A stretch of 6,753 nucleotides of DNA, from positions 1 through 6,753 of the forward strand of contig JAAZLD010000212.1 of the NCBI GenBank assembly GCA_012799495.1, in the 5' to 3' direction. Of the stretch, positions 1 through 5,935 are shown in pieces. A program made the translations under genes and the position numbers. Numbering within the stretch: the first letter of the stretch is position 1; each line of letters begins with the position of its first letter. The notes beneath the pieces were generated by a model. It saw only the letters and a program-made list of their open reading frames with translations. It was not told where the DNA came from and did no database searches. Source of the stretch: Desulfitobacterium sp. (GTDB taxonomy: Bacteria; Bacillota; Desulfitobacteriia; Desulfitobacteriales; Desulfitobacteriaceae).

Positions 1-1407
1 AACTTCATTAGGATCCATCTCATTATGAGGGACAACTGATGCTACACCTAGACTGGCTGTTAGAACACTTTTTGTTTCCTTGTGTTCTATGCCAAGTTCT
101 TCAATTCTTCTGCGAATCTCCTCGGCAACCACTGCCCCTCCCTCTCCAGTGGTATTCTTTAGCATTACCGCAAATTCCTCACCACCGAAGCGGGCTACAA
201 GATCACCGGGTCTTTTGATTACATCTTTGATAACTTGGGCGATTCTTACCAATACTTCGTCCCCGGCTAAATGGCCGTAAGTATCATTGAAGAGTTTAAA
301 GTTATCTACATCTATCATAATCAGAGCTAGGGGTATCCTTTCTCGGCGACAGGTTTTCCAGGCTTTATTATAGGCAATATCAAAAGCCCGCCGATTCTCA
401 ATTGAGGTTAGCCCATCGATCATCGACATCCGTTCTAACTCTACATTTGCAGCTTTTAACAGTTCATTGGCGTGATGGAGTTCCTCGGTTCTCTCTTTGA
501 CCCTTGCCTCAAGGTTCTTATTTAGCTTACGGTATTTTCTTGCGGAATATATGGCAATCAATGCTACCAGTAATAAAAAAAGACTAGCTGTTCGTAGATA
601 AAAGGTCTGAAAATAATCTTCCGTTACATAGATCACTCGTTTACCTTGCCATTGTTCCATAATTTTATCGATAGTACCATCATCAGTGACTTTTTTTAAG
701 CCCGAGTTAAGCAAGTTTAAAGTTTCGGTATCACCTTTTCGAACGGCAATCCGAGAATACTGAGTTTCAATAGGTGGATCTACAATTTTTATATCCGATA
801 CCTTGCTATTTGCAAGCTCGTACTCACCGATCCATCGATCCACGATAATAGCATCTAATTCCCCAGTGCTTAAGGCCTGAAAGGATCTTTCCCAGTCGGC
901 AATCACCTTAAGATCTATCTCTTCATATTCCTCAAGCAAAGTTTGGGGATAGCCGCCGGCTTCTACTCCCACGCGCTTATTTTCTAAGTCCTTTATACTC
1001 TTGATTGTGATATTGCCTACTTGTACAAAGATGGAAAAGTCGGATTTTACTAGAGGTGGTGAGAAATCATAAAGTTCCATTCTTGCGGGACTAGGATTGA
1101 CGTGAAGAAGTCCGTCAACTTCACCATTAAGGACCATCTTTTGCCCCTCTTCCCAATTTGCTGTGACAACTTTAATTTCATAACCAATCCTATCACCGAT
1201 AGCTTTAGCAATATCAACTACTACACCTTTAGCTATTCCATTTTCATCGTAGACAATTGGGGGCAAATTTGCATTTCCTAACAAAGTTAGAGTCTTGCTA
1301 CTGTCCTCATTGTTAGCAAATACGGTGAAGGGTAAGAACATAAATAATAATAGAAAGGTAGTAGTAATAATAGCCCGAGGCTTACTCTGTTTGCTCAATA
1401 ATTTCAC
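1..1407 (-). CDS. Solute-binding-domain sensor diguanylate cyclase (SBP-TM-GGDEF), 3' end outside window
   Basis: Predicted membrane-bound enzyme that makes cyclic-di-GMP from two GTP in response to a ligand bound outside the membrane. The 469 codons present read: signal peptide (residues 1-31, cleavage after TVFA), an SBP_bac_3 type amino-acid-binding-like domain (about 39-258, opening LTLLGNANLPPIVYDENG), one membrane helix (about 271-290), a charged coiled-coil linker (about 293-328), then GGDEF from about residue 329. The GGDEF domain has the metal-binding DVD (366-368), the signature as GGEEF (408-412) and, five residues before it, RPGD (399-402), which fits the RxxD product-inhibition site. 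It therefore looks catalytically active and feedback-inhibited. The opening motif is LTSIENRR rather than the usual LTGLPNRR. The start is GTG at 1405-1407, because GGGAGG lies 5 nt upstream and the overlapping ATG is followed directly by TGA. Only roughly 30 C-terminal residues should be missing beyond the left edge. Ligand identity cannot be told. Confidence 0.93.
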   Translation of the reverse strand, partial: MKLLSKQSKPRAIITTTFLLLFMFLPFTVFANNEDSSKTLTLLGNANLPPIVYDENGIAKGVVVDIAKAIGDRIGYEIKVVTANWEEGQKMVLNGEVDGLLHVNPSPARMELYDFSPPLVKSDFSIFVQVGNITIKSIKDLENKRVGVEAGGYPQTLLEEYEEIDLKVIADWERSFQALSTGELDAIIVDRWIGEYELANSKVSDIKIVDPPIETQYSRIAVRKGDTETLNLLNSGLKKVTDDGTIDKIMEQWQGKRVIYVTEDYFQTFYLRTASLFLLLVALIAIYSARKYRKLNKNLEARVKERTEELHHANELLKAANVELERMSMIDGLTSIENRRAFDIAYNKAWKTCRRERIPLALIMIDVDNFKLFNDTYGHLAGDEVLVRIAQVIKDVIKRPGDLVARFGGEEFAVMLKNTTGEGGAVVAEEIRRRIEELGIEHKETKSVLTASLGVASVVPHNEMDPNEV

Positions 1408-1410
1408 ATT

Positions 1411-1418
1411 TACCTCCC
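1411..1418 (-). promoter_or_regulatory. Ribosome binding site fixing the GTG start of the SBP-GGDEF gene
   Basis: On the minus strand this reads GGGAGGTA, a strong Shine-Dalgarno sequence placed 5 nt before the GTG at 1405-1407. The neighbouring ATG (1407-1409) overlaps that GTG but is followed directly by TGA, so the GTG is the start this site serves. Confidence 0.8.
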
Positions 1419-1506
1419 AGTATAGGTTTCCTCTAGTTAGCAATCATTCCCTACTCTTTTATACCTTACGGGATCTTATCCTTGAGATTTTTTAATTACT
1501 TCCTAC

Positions 1507-1512
1507 ATTATA
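1507..1512 (-). promoter_or_regulatory. -10 box of the probable promoter for the SBP-GGDEF gene
   Basis: A perfect TATAAT on the minus strand, about 100 nt before the start codon and downstream of the terminator that ends the previous gene, so the SBP-GGDEF gene is probably its own transcription unit. The -35 region is poor: no TTGACA-like hexamer sits at 16-18 nt, and the best candidates (TTCACA-like) are too far away. An activator may be needed, or the box may be fortuitous. No cyclic-di-GMP riboswitch consensus was recognised in the leader. Confidence 0.45.
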
Positions 1513-1540
1513 TCTTAATCAGTGGATAAAAATGTGAAAA

Positions 1541-1574
1541 TAAAAGAAAAAACCCCTCATTTTAGTCTGAGGGG
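1541..1574 (-). terminator. Intrinsic terminator after the EAL gene
   Basis: Arms CCCCTCA (1553-1559) and TGAGGGG (1568-1574) form a 7-bp GC-rich stem with an 8-nt loop. Read on the minus strand the stem is followed by a T-rich tail (TTTTTTCTTTTA), the standard layout of a Rho-independent terminator. It begins 6 nt after the stop codon of the EAL gene (1581). It separates the kinase/EAL unit from the SBP-GGDEF gene. Confidence 0.92.
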
Positions 1575-1580
1575 CTGCTA

Positions 1581-3092
1581 TCAGCATTTTTCATAGTTTT
1601 TTAAAAAATCGATAGCTATTTCCTCATCAAGGGGTTTGCTTATGAGATATCCCTGGGTTTTGTCACAGCCATGTTCTTTTAAATACTGCAATTGGATATG
1701 GTGTTCTACTCCCTCGGCAATGGTGTAATGCCCAAGTTTATGGGCCATAGAAATAATATCGCTGGTTATAGCTTTTTCCAACTCTGGTTCTACAAGCATA
1801 TCAATGAAGGATTTATCGATTTTTAAACATTGGACATTTAATTCTCTTTCCCTGGCTAAGGATGAATATCCTGTGCCGAAGTCGTCCATGGCTATCTCTA
1901 GCCCAGCATCCCGAAGCTTCTCAATTATGCCATTGATCTGCTCATAATCAGAAGCAAAAACCGATTCTGTAATTTCCATACAGATACTCTTGGGGTCAAC
2001 TTCCATCTCTTCCATCAATTTAAAGAACCTTGTCCCAAAATCTGGCTTCAACAGTTGGATACAAGAAATATTGATGGAAATGCCGATTTCATCATATCCA
2101 TATTCTTTCAGCTTGTTCAAAAACTGAAACCCTTTGATGATCACTTTTTCCCCTATTGGAATGATCAGTTTTGTTTTTTCAGCAATGGGGATAAATTCCA
2201 CTGGGGGTACCAGTCCTAGTTTCTCTGTTTTTAATCTGGCTAATGCTTCAAAGCTGCATATTTGCCCACTTTTTAAATCCAATATGGGCTGGAATTGTAA
2301 AAACAATTCATCATTGGTTTGTTCATCAGTTGCGATAGCAGCAAGAGCTTCCACAATATTTCTTTCCCGGTTAACTAAGGCTTCAAATTCTTGATCGTAA
2401 AAATATGGTTCAAAATCCTCACCAAAGAAACTAAGTGACCTTTCTGAAGCGATAAGGAGTCTTCGGAGTAGAGAGTCTATATCCACATCTACATCCACAT
2501 CTATATCTACATCTATATCTACATCTATATCTATATCTAGATCCACTTCATTCTGGTTTTCTTCAATTTCGATTATCCCAATCCCCCCGCCTATTCTTTC
2601 TGTGACAAATATGGGGGATAAGGTTTCAGATATGTCATAACTAAAATCAACCAGAGCTTTTTTCTTTTTATAGTCAAAAAGATAGAAAACAAAGACACTC
2701 TCACTTACTTGGAATAATAGACAATTCTCAGCACAGTGCCTACTAAGGGCTTCGGCTGCTTTTTTGATTAGATTTTGCGTGTATTGGAAGCCATAATTGA
2801 TTGTTAAGAACTGAACAGTATTTAAATTAATGCCAATTAGGGCTTTTGGGGAATCCTTTTTCAGCTTTATATCCTTGGCCAATACGGACTCCAAATACTC
2901 TCGATTATAAAGACCTGTCCATCTGTCGTGTTCACTGATATATTTCCGCTCGAGCTCAATTTGTTTTCTTTCGGAAATATCCTGTACAAGAAAGACATGG
3001 TTCATTATGTTTTCTCCTATGGGAGCAAGAGCTGCAGCGGTGGCAGATACCCACACTATTGAGCCATCTGGTTTAATGAGTCGTTTTTCCAT
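1581..3092 (-). CDS. Cyclic-di-GMP phosphodiesterase: truncated PAS, degenerate GGDEF, EAL
   Basis: The 503-residue frame begins inside a PAS domain (residues 1-35, MEKRLIKPDGSIVWVSA..., the C-terminal PAS/PAC strand pattern). Next is a GGDEF domain (about 50-220) that still shows WTGLYNRE but has SESVF (130-134) in place of the GGDEF signature, so it should not make cyclic-di-GMP. The EAL domain (about 260-500) keeps FEAL (E282), INIS, the EITES glutamate, DDFGTGYSSL (D403, D404), KIDKSF, AEGVE and QGY, the usual metal and catalytic positions, so it should hydrolyse cyclic-di-GMP to pGpG. A tandem repeat of Asp-Ile/Val fills residues 183-206. No signal peptide or membrane helix is visible, so the product should be cytoplasmic. 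The ATG at 3092 is the only possible start, yet it lies mid-domain with no good ribosome binding site (nearest GGAG about 17 nt away). The true N-terminus was removed by the junction near 3169. Any expression would be by reinitiation after the kinase gene, whose stop lies 64 nt upstream. It may be a pseudogene. Confidence 0.85.
   Translation of the reverse strand: MEKRLIKPDGSIVWVSATAAALAPIGENIMNHVFLVQDISERKQIELERKYISEHDRWTGLYNREYLESVLAKDIKLKKDSPKALIGINLNTVQFLTINYGFQYTQNLIKKAAEALSRHCAENCLLFQVSESVFVFYLFDYKKKKALVDFSYDISETLSPIFVTERIGGGIGIIEIEENQNEVDLDIDIDVDIDVDIDVDVDVDIDSLLRRLLIASERSLSFFGEDFEPYFYDQEFEALVNRERNIVEALAAIATDEQTNDELFLQFQPILDLKSGQICSFEALARLKTEKLGLVPPVEFIPIAEKTKLIIPIGEKVIIKGFQFLNKLKEYGYDEIGISINISCIQLLKPDFGTRFFKLMEEMEVDPKSICMEITESVFASDYEQINGIIEKLRDAGLEIAMDDFGTGYSSLARERELNVQCLKIDKSFIDMLVEPELEKAITSDIISMAHKLGHYTIAEGVEHHIQLQYLKEHGCDKTQGYLISKPLDEEIAIDFLKNYEKC
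2475..2546 (-). repeat. Hexanucleotide tandem repeat (12 units) encoding alternating Asp and Ile/Val/Leu
   Basis: Twelve consecutive 6-bp units of the form (G/A/C)T(A/G)GAY, read as Val/Ile/Leu-Asp codon pairs, fill 72 bp exactly in frame with the EAL gene (residues 183-206). GTG and GTA, or ATA, alternate as the first codon, and a 12-bp higher-order unit ATAGATGTAGAT occurs twice back to back, followed by variants. The flanking protein (GIGIIEIEENQNE before, SLLRRLLIASERS after) would join into an ordinary GGDEF C-terminus without the insert, so the array looks like an expansion in a loop. Because the unit is 6 bp, changes in copy number never shift the frame. Confidence 0.97.
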
Positions 3093-3170
3093 AGTGTAGT
3101 TCTCTATTTCTCCGCCTTGTAGTTTTCGGAAATTAGCTAGATCTTCTTCTAAATCCTCAGGATGGGTGAA
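3093..3170 (-). pseudogene. Remnant of the PAS domain upstream of the EAL gene, no start codon
   Basis: The frame of the EAL gene stays open for 26 codons before its first ATG and reads FTHPEDLEEDLANFRKL..., a typical PAS segment (…THPEDLE… just before the GEI…Y.MEKR…DGS block). It is closed by TAG at 3171-3173 and holds no ATG, GTG or TTG. The PAS domain therefore continued further upstream in the ancestral gene and has been cut here. The first 14 bases overlap the end of the kinase reading frame. Confidence 0.82.
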
Positions 3171-4920
3171 CTAGAGTTCTTACATCCTTAAAATAATCGG
3201 TAGACAAGATTTTAGTATGGACAGCTTCTTTTTCCTGATCCACATCTAAGGACAAATTGATTATAAAAGTTGACCCTTCTCCGGGAGTGCTGAACACTTT
3301 TATCTCTCCACCCATCAAATTTAGGAGATTTTTGACAATGGACATTCCTAAGCCAGAGCCCCCAAAGCGGCGGTTGATACTGCTATCTCCCTGCTCAAAA
3401 GGAGTAAAGAGCTTTTTGACTTGTTCTTCCGTCATCCCTATTCCCGTATCTTTAATAGTAAAGGAAAGGTGGTATTTTTCTTTTTCCTTGGCTATTAAGC
3501 GTAGATCTAGGGACACTTCACCGGCACTGGTGAATTTAATGGCATTGTTCAAAACATTAAGTAACACCTGTTCAAGTCGCTTGGAATCGCCAAAGAACCA
3601 GTTTGGTACTTGGGGGTCTTTGGTCAAGCGAAAACCAATTTCCTGTTCATTTATTTTATAGGAAACAATATTCACCACATTTTGAATCACTTGATCCATG
3701 CTAAAAGAAGAGTTCTCCAGCTGAATTATTCCCGTTTCTATTTTAGAAAAGTCCAGGATATCGTTGATGATACTCAGCATGGTATTTCCTGCTTGGATAA
3801 TTCGGTCTACATACATATTTTGGGTTAAGGATAAGTCGGTCTTTTTCAACAGGTAGGACATACCTGTAATGGAGTTTAGGGGAGTTCTGATCTCGTGGGA
3901 CATCCTAGCTAGAAAGCTTGATTTCACCTCATTGGCTTTATCCGCTTCCAGCTTTGCTTTTTCCAAATCTAGCTGGATTTGTTCCCTTTGTCGGATCTCC
4001 TTCCGTAAGCGGACAATCCAAAAAAAAGATACAGCAAAAACCAGGGCGATCAAGCTACCTCCAATGGCCAAAATACGCATAATGGGTCCGTAATCCAGGT
4101 GGGCTTCTAAATCGATCCATTTGTTATTAATGGCCAGTTTTTCACTCTCGCTGATTGCATCGATTCCTTTATTAAAGATGCTGACCAGTTCCGGCCAATC
4201 TTTCCGCACAGCAAAATGCAAGGCTTGCTCTTTCTCTGCTTCAAAAGCGACAAATCTGAGATCCGTAAGCCCTGTTGACCGGATAAGGTAATTTGTGGTG
4301 GCCAGATTACCAATAAAAGCTTTTTCAGTTCCTGTTGATACAGCAGTCAGAGCTGCCTCTACGGAGTCATAAAGACTGAGATTGATATTAGGAAAAGACA
4401 ATAAATAGCTGTGATGGGAGCTATTGCGCTGCACAGCTACTGTTAAACTTTCTAAATCCTCAATACCCGTTATATCCTTATCTGTATTACGGGTTACGAT
4501 CACTCTTTTATAGTAATAATAGGGTTTGGAAAAGAGAAAGTGTTCTTCTCTTTCTTGGGTTTTTCCGATTGCAGGTAGGGCATCAAGGTTTCCCGCGAGG
4601 GCCAGGTCGTATGCTTCAGGCCAGGTTAAACCTTGGAAAACTTCAAACTGCAAACCAGTCTTTGCACTTATTAAAGCCAGATAGTCGGCAGCGATACCCT
4701 TGTATTCACCGTTTTCATCGATAAATTCAAAAGGGACAAATCCTGGGTCTACCCCAAGGCGAATCACTGGATGCTGGTCCAAGAAGGTTAGCTCTTCCTC
4801 AGTCCAGCTGATTTCATTTTCTGAGGCAAAGGAGGGTAGTGTAATAATTGTCAGCATGAAGATTACGAGAATGATTGAGATTAGAATAATGGGCTTTCTT
4901 TTCAAGGCTTTGCAAAGCAT
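3157..4920 (-). CDS. BvgS-like sensor histidine kinase with extracellular solute-binding domain, truncated before its receiver domain
   Basis: 587 residues. A signal peptide (1-32, cleavage after PSFA) leads into an SBP_bac_3 type sensor domain (about 39-272), starting WTEEELTFLDQHPVIRLGVD as in Venus-flytrap domains of BvgS/EvgS-type kinases. A membrane helix follows (about 281-303), then a coiled-coil linker, HisKA with SHEIRTPL (phospho-acceptor H342) and HATPase_c with N-box NVLNNAIKFT (N459), G1 box DTGIGM (491-496), F box FTPF and G2 box GGSGLGM (520-526). It should autophosphorylate on H342 when the outer domain senses its ligand. AGAGGTG lies about 5 nt before the ATG, supporting the start. 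The last residues KDVRTLV match the lead-in of a fused receiver domain (normally continuing VDD), but the frame then reads HPS and stops, in DNA that belongs to a PAS domain in another frame. The kinase core is complete. The expected receiver is missing, and no other response regulator is in the window. Confidence 0.92.
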   Translation of the reverse strand: MLCKALKRKPIILISIILVIFMLTIITLPSFASENEISWTEEELTFLDQHPVIRLGVDPGFVPFEFIDENGEYKGIAADYLALISAKTGLQFEVFQGLTWPEAYDLALAGNLDALPAIGKTQEREEHFLFSKPYYYYKRVIVTRNTDKDITGIEDLESLTVAVQRNSSHHSYLLSFPNINLSLYDSVEAALTAVSTGTEKAFIGNLATTNYLIRSTGLTDLRFVAFEAEKEQALHFAVRKDWPELVSIFNKGIDAISESEKLAINNKWIDLEAHLDYGPIMRILAIGGSLIALVFAVSFFWIVRLRKEIRQREQIQLDLEKAKLEADKANEVKSSFLARMSHEIRTPLNSITGMSYLLKKTDLSLTQNMYVDRIIQAGNTMLSIINDILDFSKIETGIIQLENSSFSMDQVIQNVVNIVSYKINEQEIGFRLTKDPQVPNWFFGDSKRLEQVLLNVLNNAIKFTSAGEVSLDLRLIAKEKEKYHLSFTIKDTGIGMTEEQVKKLFTPFEQGDSSINRRFGGSGLGMSIVKNLLNLMGGEIKVFSTPGEGSTFIINLSLDVDQEKEAVHTKILSTDYFKDVRTLVHPS

Positions 4921-5030
4921 AGAAACACCTCTTTCTAAAACACCCCGTAATCCTTCTGACTAAATCTATACATCTATATCAATATATTCTCTATCTAAAT
5001 AATTCAACAATAAAAGCCTAGAATAACTAA

Positions 5031-5059
5031 ATTATACCATTGTCAGGATTTTTGGGCAA
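5031..5059 (-). promoter_or_regulatory. Extended -10 sigma-A-type promoter for the histidine kinase gene
   Basis: On the minus strand TTGCCC (5054-5059, -35) is followed by a 17-nt spacer and TATAAT (5031-5036). TG one base before the -10 box makes it an extended -10 promoter. It starts 11 bp after the stop of the coiled-coil gene and leaves an untranslated leader of about 100 nt before the kinase start at 4920. No known riboswitch was recognised in the leader. No terminator is visible between the coiled-coil gene and this promoter, so read-through from upstream is also possible. Confidence 0.75.
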
Positions 5060-5070
5060 TTTGTCATAAT

Positions 5071-5595
5071 TTATTCTAACTTATCCAATTTCTTTTCAAG
5101 TACTTGTATTCTTTCTCTAAGATCCTCTAATTCCGACTTGTCAGCTCGCAACTCTTTAATAACTTGCCAGATCAGATCTGTTTTTTCATGGATGATCTGG
5201 ACTCTGGCATCAAAGATATCCGCTCTATCTTCTATGGCTTCTAAGGCATCTTCTACTTCATCCATCTCTTCCTCGATCTCTTCTAAGCTGTCATCAAGGT
5301 CTTCCATTGACTCTTCGATGGCCTCATCAATCTCCTCTACCTTTTCTTCCAGGTTTTCTATTCCATTATAGAGACTATCCATTTTTTCTCCGAGACTTTC
5401 TATTCCTTGTTGGAGGTTATCTACTTTACTGGTAAGATTATCGATTTTTTCCTGGAGTAACTTGTTTTCAGTGGTTATTCTTTCGTTGAGGGAATTAATT
5501 TCTGAACTGATTTTCTCTTGCAGTACTTTGCTTTCGGCTTTTAAGACTTTTTCCATCGAAGCTAGCATTTCCATGATTGGATCAGCTTTTTCCAT
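5071..5595 (-). CDS. Acidic coiled-coil protein of unknown function
   Basis: A 174-residue protein that I do not recognise as a named family. It has no signal peptide and no membrane helix, so it should be cytoplasmic. Nearly the whole length shows heptad spacing of Leu/Ile/Val, with near-repeats such as KVLQEKI (23-29) and KLLQEKI (45-51), 22 residues apart, and GIESLGEKM and GIENLEEKV, 14 residues apart. Residues about 83-123 are extremely acidic (EEID, EEIEEEMDEVED). A more conserved-looking patch, IFDARVQIIHEKTDLIWQVIKELRADKSEL (about 127-156), breaks the coiled coil before a final heptad stretch ending LEKKLDKLE. AGGAGG (5604-5609) sits 8 nt before the ATG, a strong ribosome binding site. 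It precedes the kinase gene on the same strand with no visible terminator between. An adaptor, scaffold or structural role is possible, but that is a guess from composition only. Confidence 0.8.
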   Translation of the reverse strand: MEKADPIMEMLASMEKVLKAESKVLQEKISSEINSLNERITTENKLLQEKIDNLTSKVDNLQQGIESLGEKMDSLYNGIENLEEKVEEIDEAIEESMEDLDDSLEEIEEEMDEVEDALEAIEDRADIFDARVQIIHEKTDLIWQVIKELRADKSELEDLRERIQVLEKKLDKLE

Positions 5596-5628
5596 TGCTT
5601 ACCCCTCCTGATTTTATTATTTTAACCC

Positions 5629-5652
5629 CAATAGTGAAATGCAGAACTATTG
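5629..5652. repeat. Short inverted repeat near the putative coiled-coil gene promoter
   Basis: CAATAG (5629-5634) and CTATTG (5647-5652) are perfect inverted copies separated by 12 nt. The second arm overlaps the possible TACAAT -10 box, so it could be an operator. A 6-bp repeat can easily arise by chance in AT-rich DNA. Confidence 0.25.
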
Positions 5653-5811
5653 TACTTTTTAATTCTTTAAGTTCGACAGTTCCCTTAATTATCCTGCAAT
5701 TTCCAATGATTTGCACCCGGTATTATGGTTCATTTGAACAGAAAAGGAGCGTAGTTATGATGGCTAACTTGCTTGTAATTGCATGACTTAGGACACATAA
5801 CAGTACAAATT

Positions 5812-5851
5812 TCGAGCTTGACAGAACTGAGTTCAGTTCTATCAAGCTCGA
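5812..5851 (-). terminator. Long hairpin (19-bp stem) after the ParE-like tail, possible terminator
   Basis: Arms 5812-5830 and 5833-5851 are inverted copies with 18 of 19 positions Watson-Crick paired. The one exception (5822/5841) is a G-U wobble in the minus-strand transcript but a C-A mismatch in the plus-strand one, which points to a structure working in minus-strand RNA. It begins 6 nt after the stop of the ParE-like remnant (5858), the position of a terminator. It lacks a clean U-run: the minus-strand sequence after the stem is AAATTTGTACTG. It could act as a weak or Rho-assisted terminator or as an mRNA 3'-end stabiliser. Confidence 0.5.
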
Positions 5852-5857
5852 TTACTA

Positions 5858-5935
5858 TTATATTTCATTTAGATGTCTGTCTATATTCTGCCCACCATAC
5901 AAAACGCGAAGGATTGTAACTAACTTATTAAACAT
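5858..5935 (-). pseudogene. Remnant of a ParE/RelE-family toxin (C-terminal tail only)
   Basis: A 25-codon frame reads MFNKLVTILRVLYGGQNIDRHL and stops at 5858. The core VTILRVLYGGQNIDRHL matches the typical C-terminal strand and tail of ParE-type toxins (V.ILRVLHG.RDI...L), where the Arg and the following HG/YG are characteristic. Nothing upstream on this strand resembles the first two thirds of such a toxin: 31 bp further up the cytosine deaminase frame ends. No antitoxin gene is present. This is therefore a deletion remnant, assigned by pattern recognition from a short segment. Confidence 0.5.

Larger units (their letters stand above)
5596..5857. other. Intergenic stretch upstream of the coiled-coil gene
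   Basis: About 260 bp without a convincing gene. It contains the ribosome binding site of the coiled-coil gene, a small inverted repeat (5629-5652) and the long hairpin (5812-5851). The best -10 candidate on the minus strand is TACAAT (5649-5654), with only a weak -35 (GTCGAA) 17 nt upstream, so the promoter of the coiled-coil gene is not identified with confidence. Translated frames on either strand look non-coding. Confidence 0.6.

Noticed and set aside
1408..1552. Possible cyclic-di-GMP riboswitch ahead of the SBP-GGDEF gene
   Set aside because: The leader is AT-rich and lacks the conserved GEMM core and tetraloop sequences.
2134..2394. 86-codon plus-strand open frame
   Set aside because: Antisense to the conserved EAL domain, with no ribosome binding site.
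2461..2550. Regularly repeated DNA considered as a CRISPR-like or minisatellite element outside genes
   Set aside because: The units are 6 bp, contiguous, without spacers, and translate in frame within an intact coding sequence, so it is a coding microsatellite.
3257..3661. 134-codon open frame on the plus strand
   Set aside because: It lies fully inside the histidine kinase gene, opposite its ATPase domain, and its translation resembles no family.
4921..5030. Possible riboswitch in the roughly 100-nt kinase leader
   Set aside because: No conserved riboswitch core or stable multi-stem structure was recognised, and no terminator/antiterminator pair is visible.
5138..5371. Ser-rich plus-strand open frame of 77 codons
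   Set aside because: The Ser/Ile-rich composition is the mirror of Glu/Asp-rich coiled-coil codons on the opposite strand.
5671..5683. LexA/SOS-type box (GAAC/GTTC motifs) upstream of the coiled-coil gene
   Set aside because: The two GAAC copies are direct, not inverted as in the Gram-positive CGAACN4GTTCG box.
5577..5786. 69-codon plus-strand open frame
   Set aside because: It overlaps the start and ribosome binding site of the coiled-coil gene on the other strand, lacks its own ribosome binding site, and has no family resemblance.
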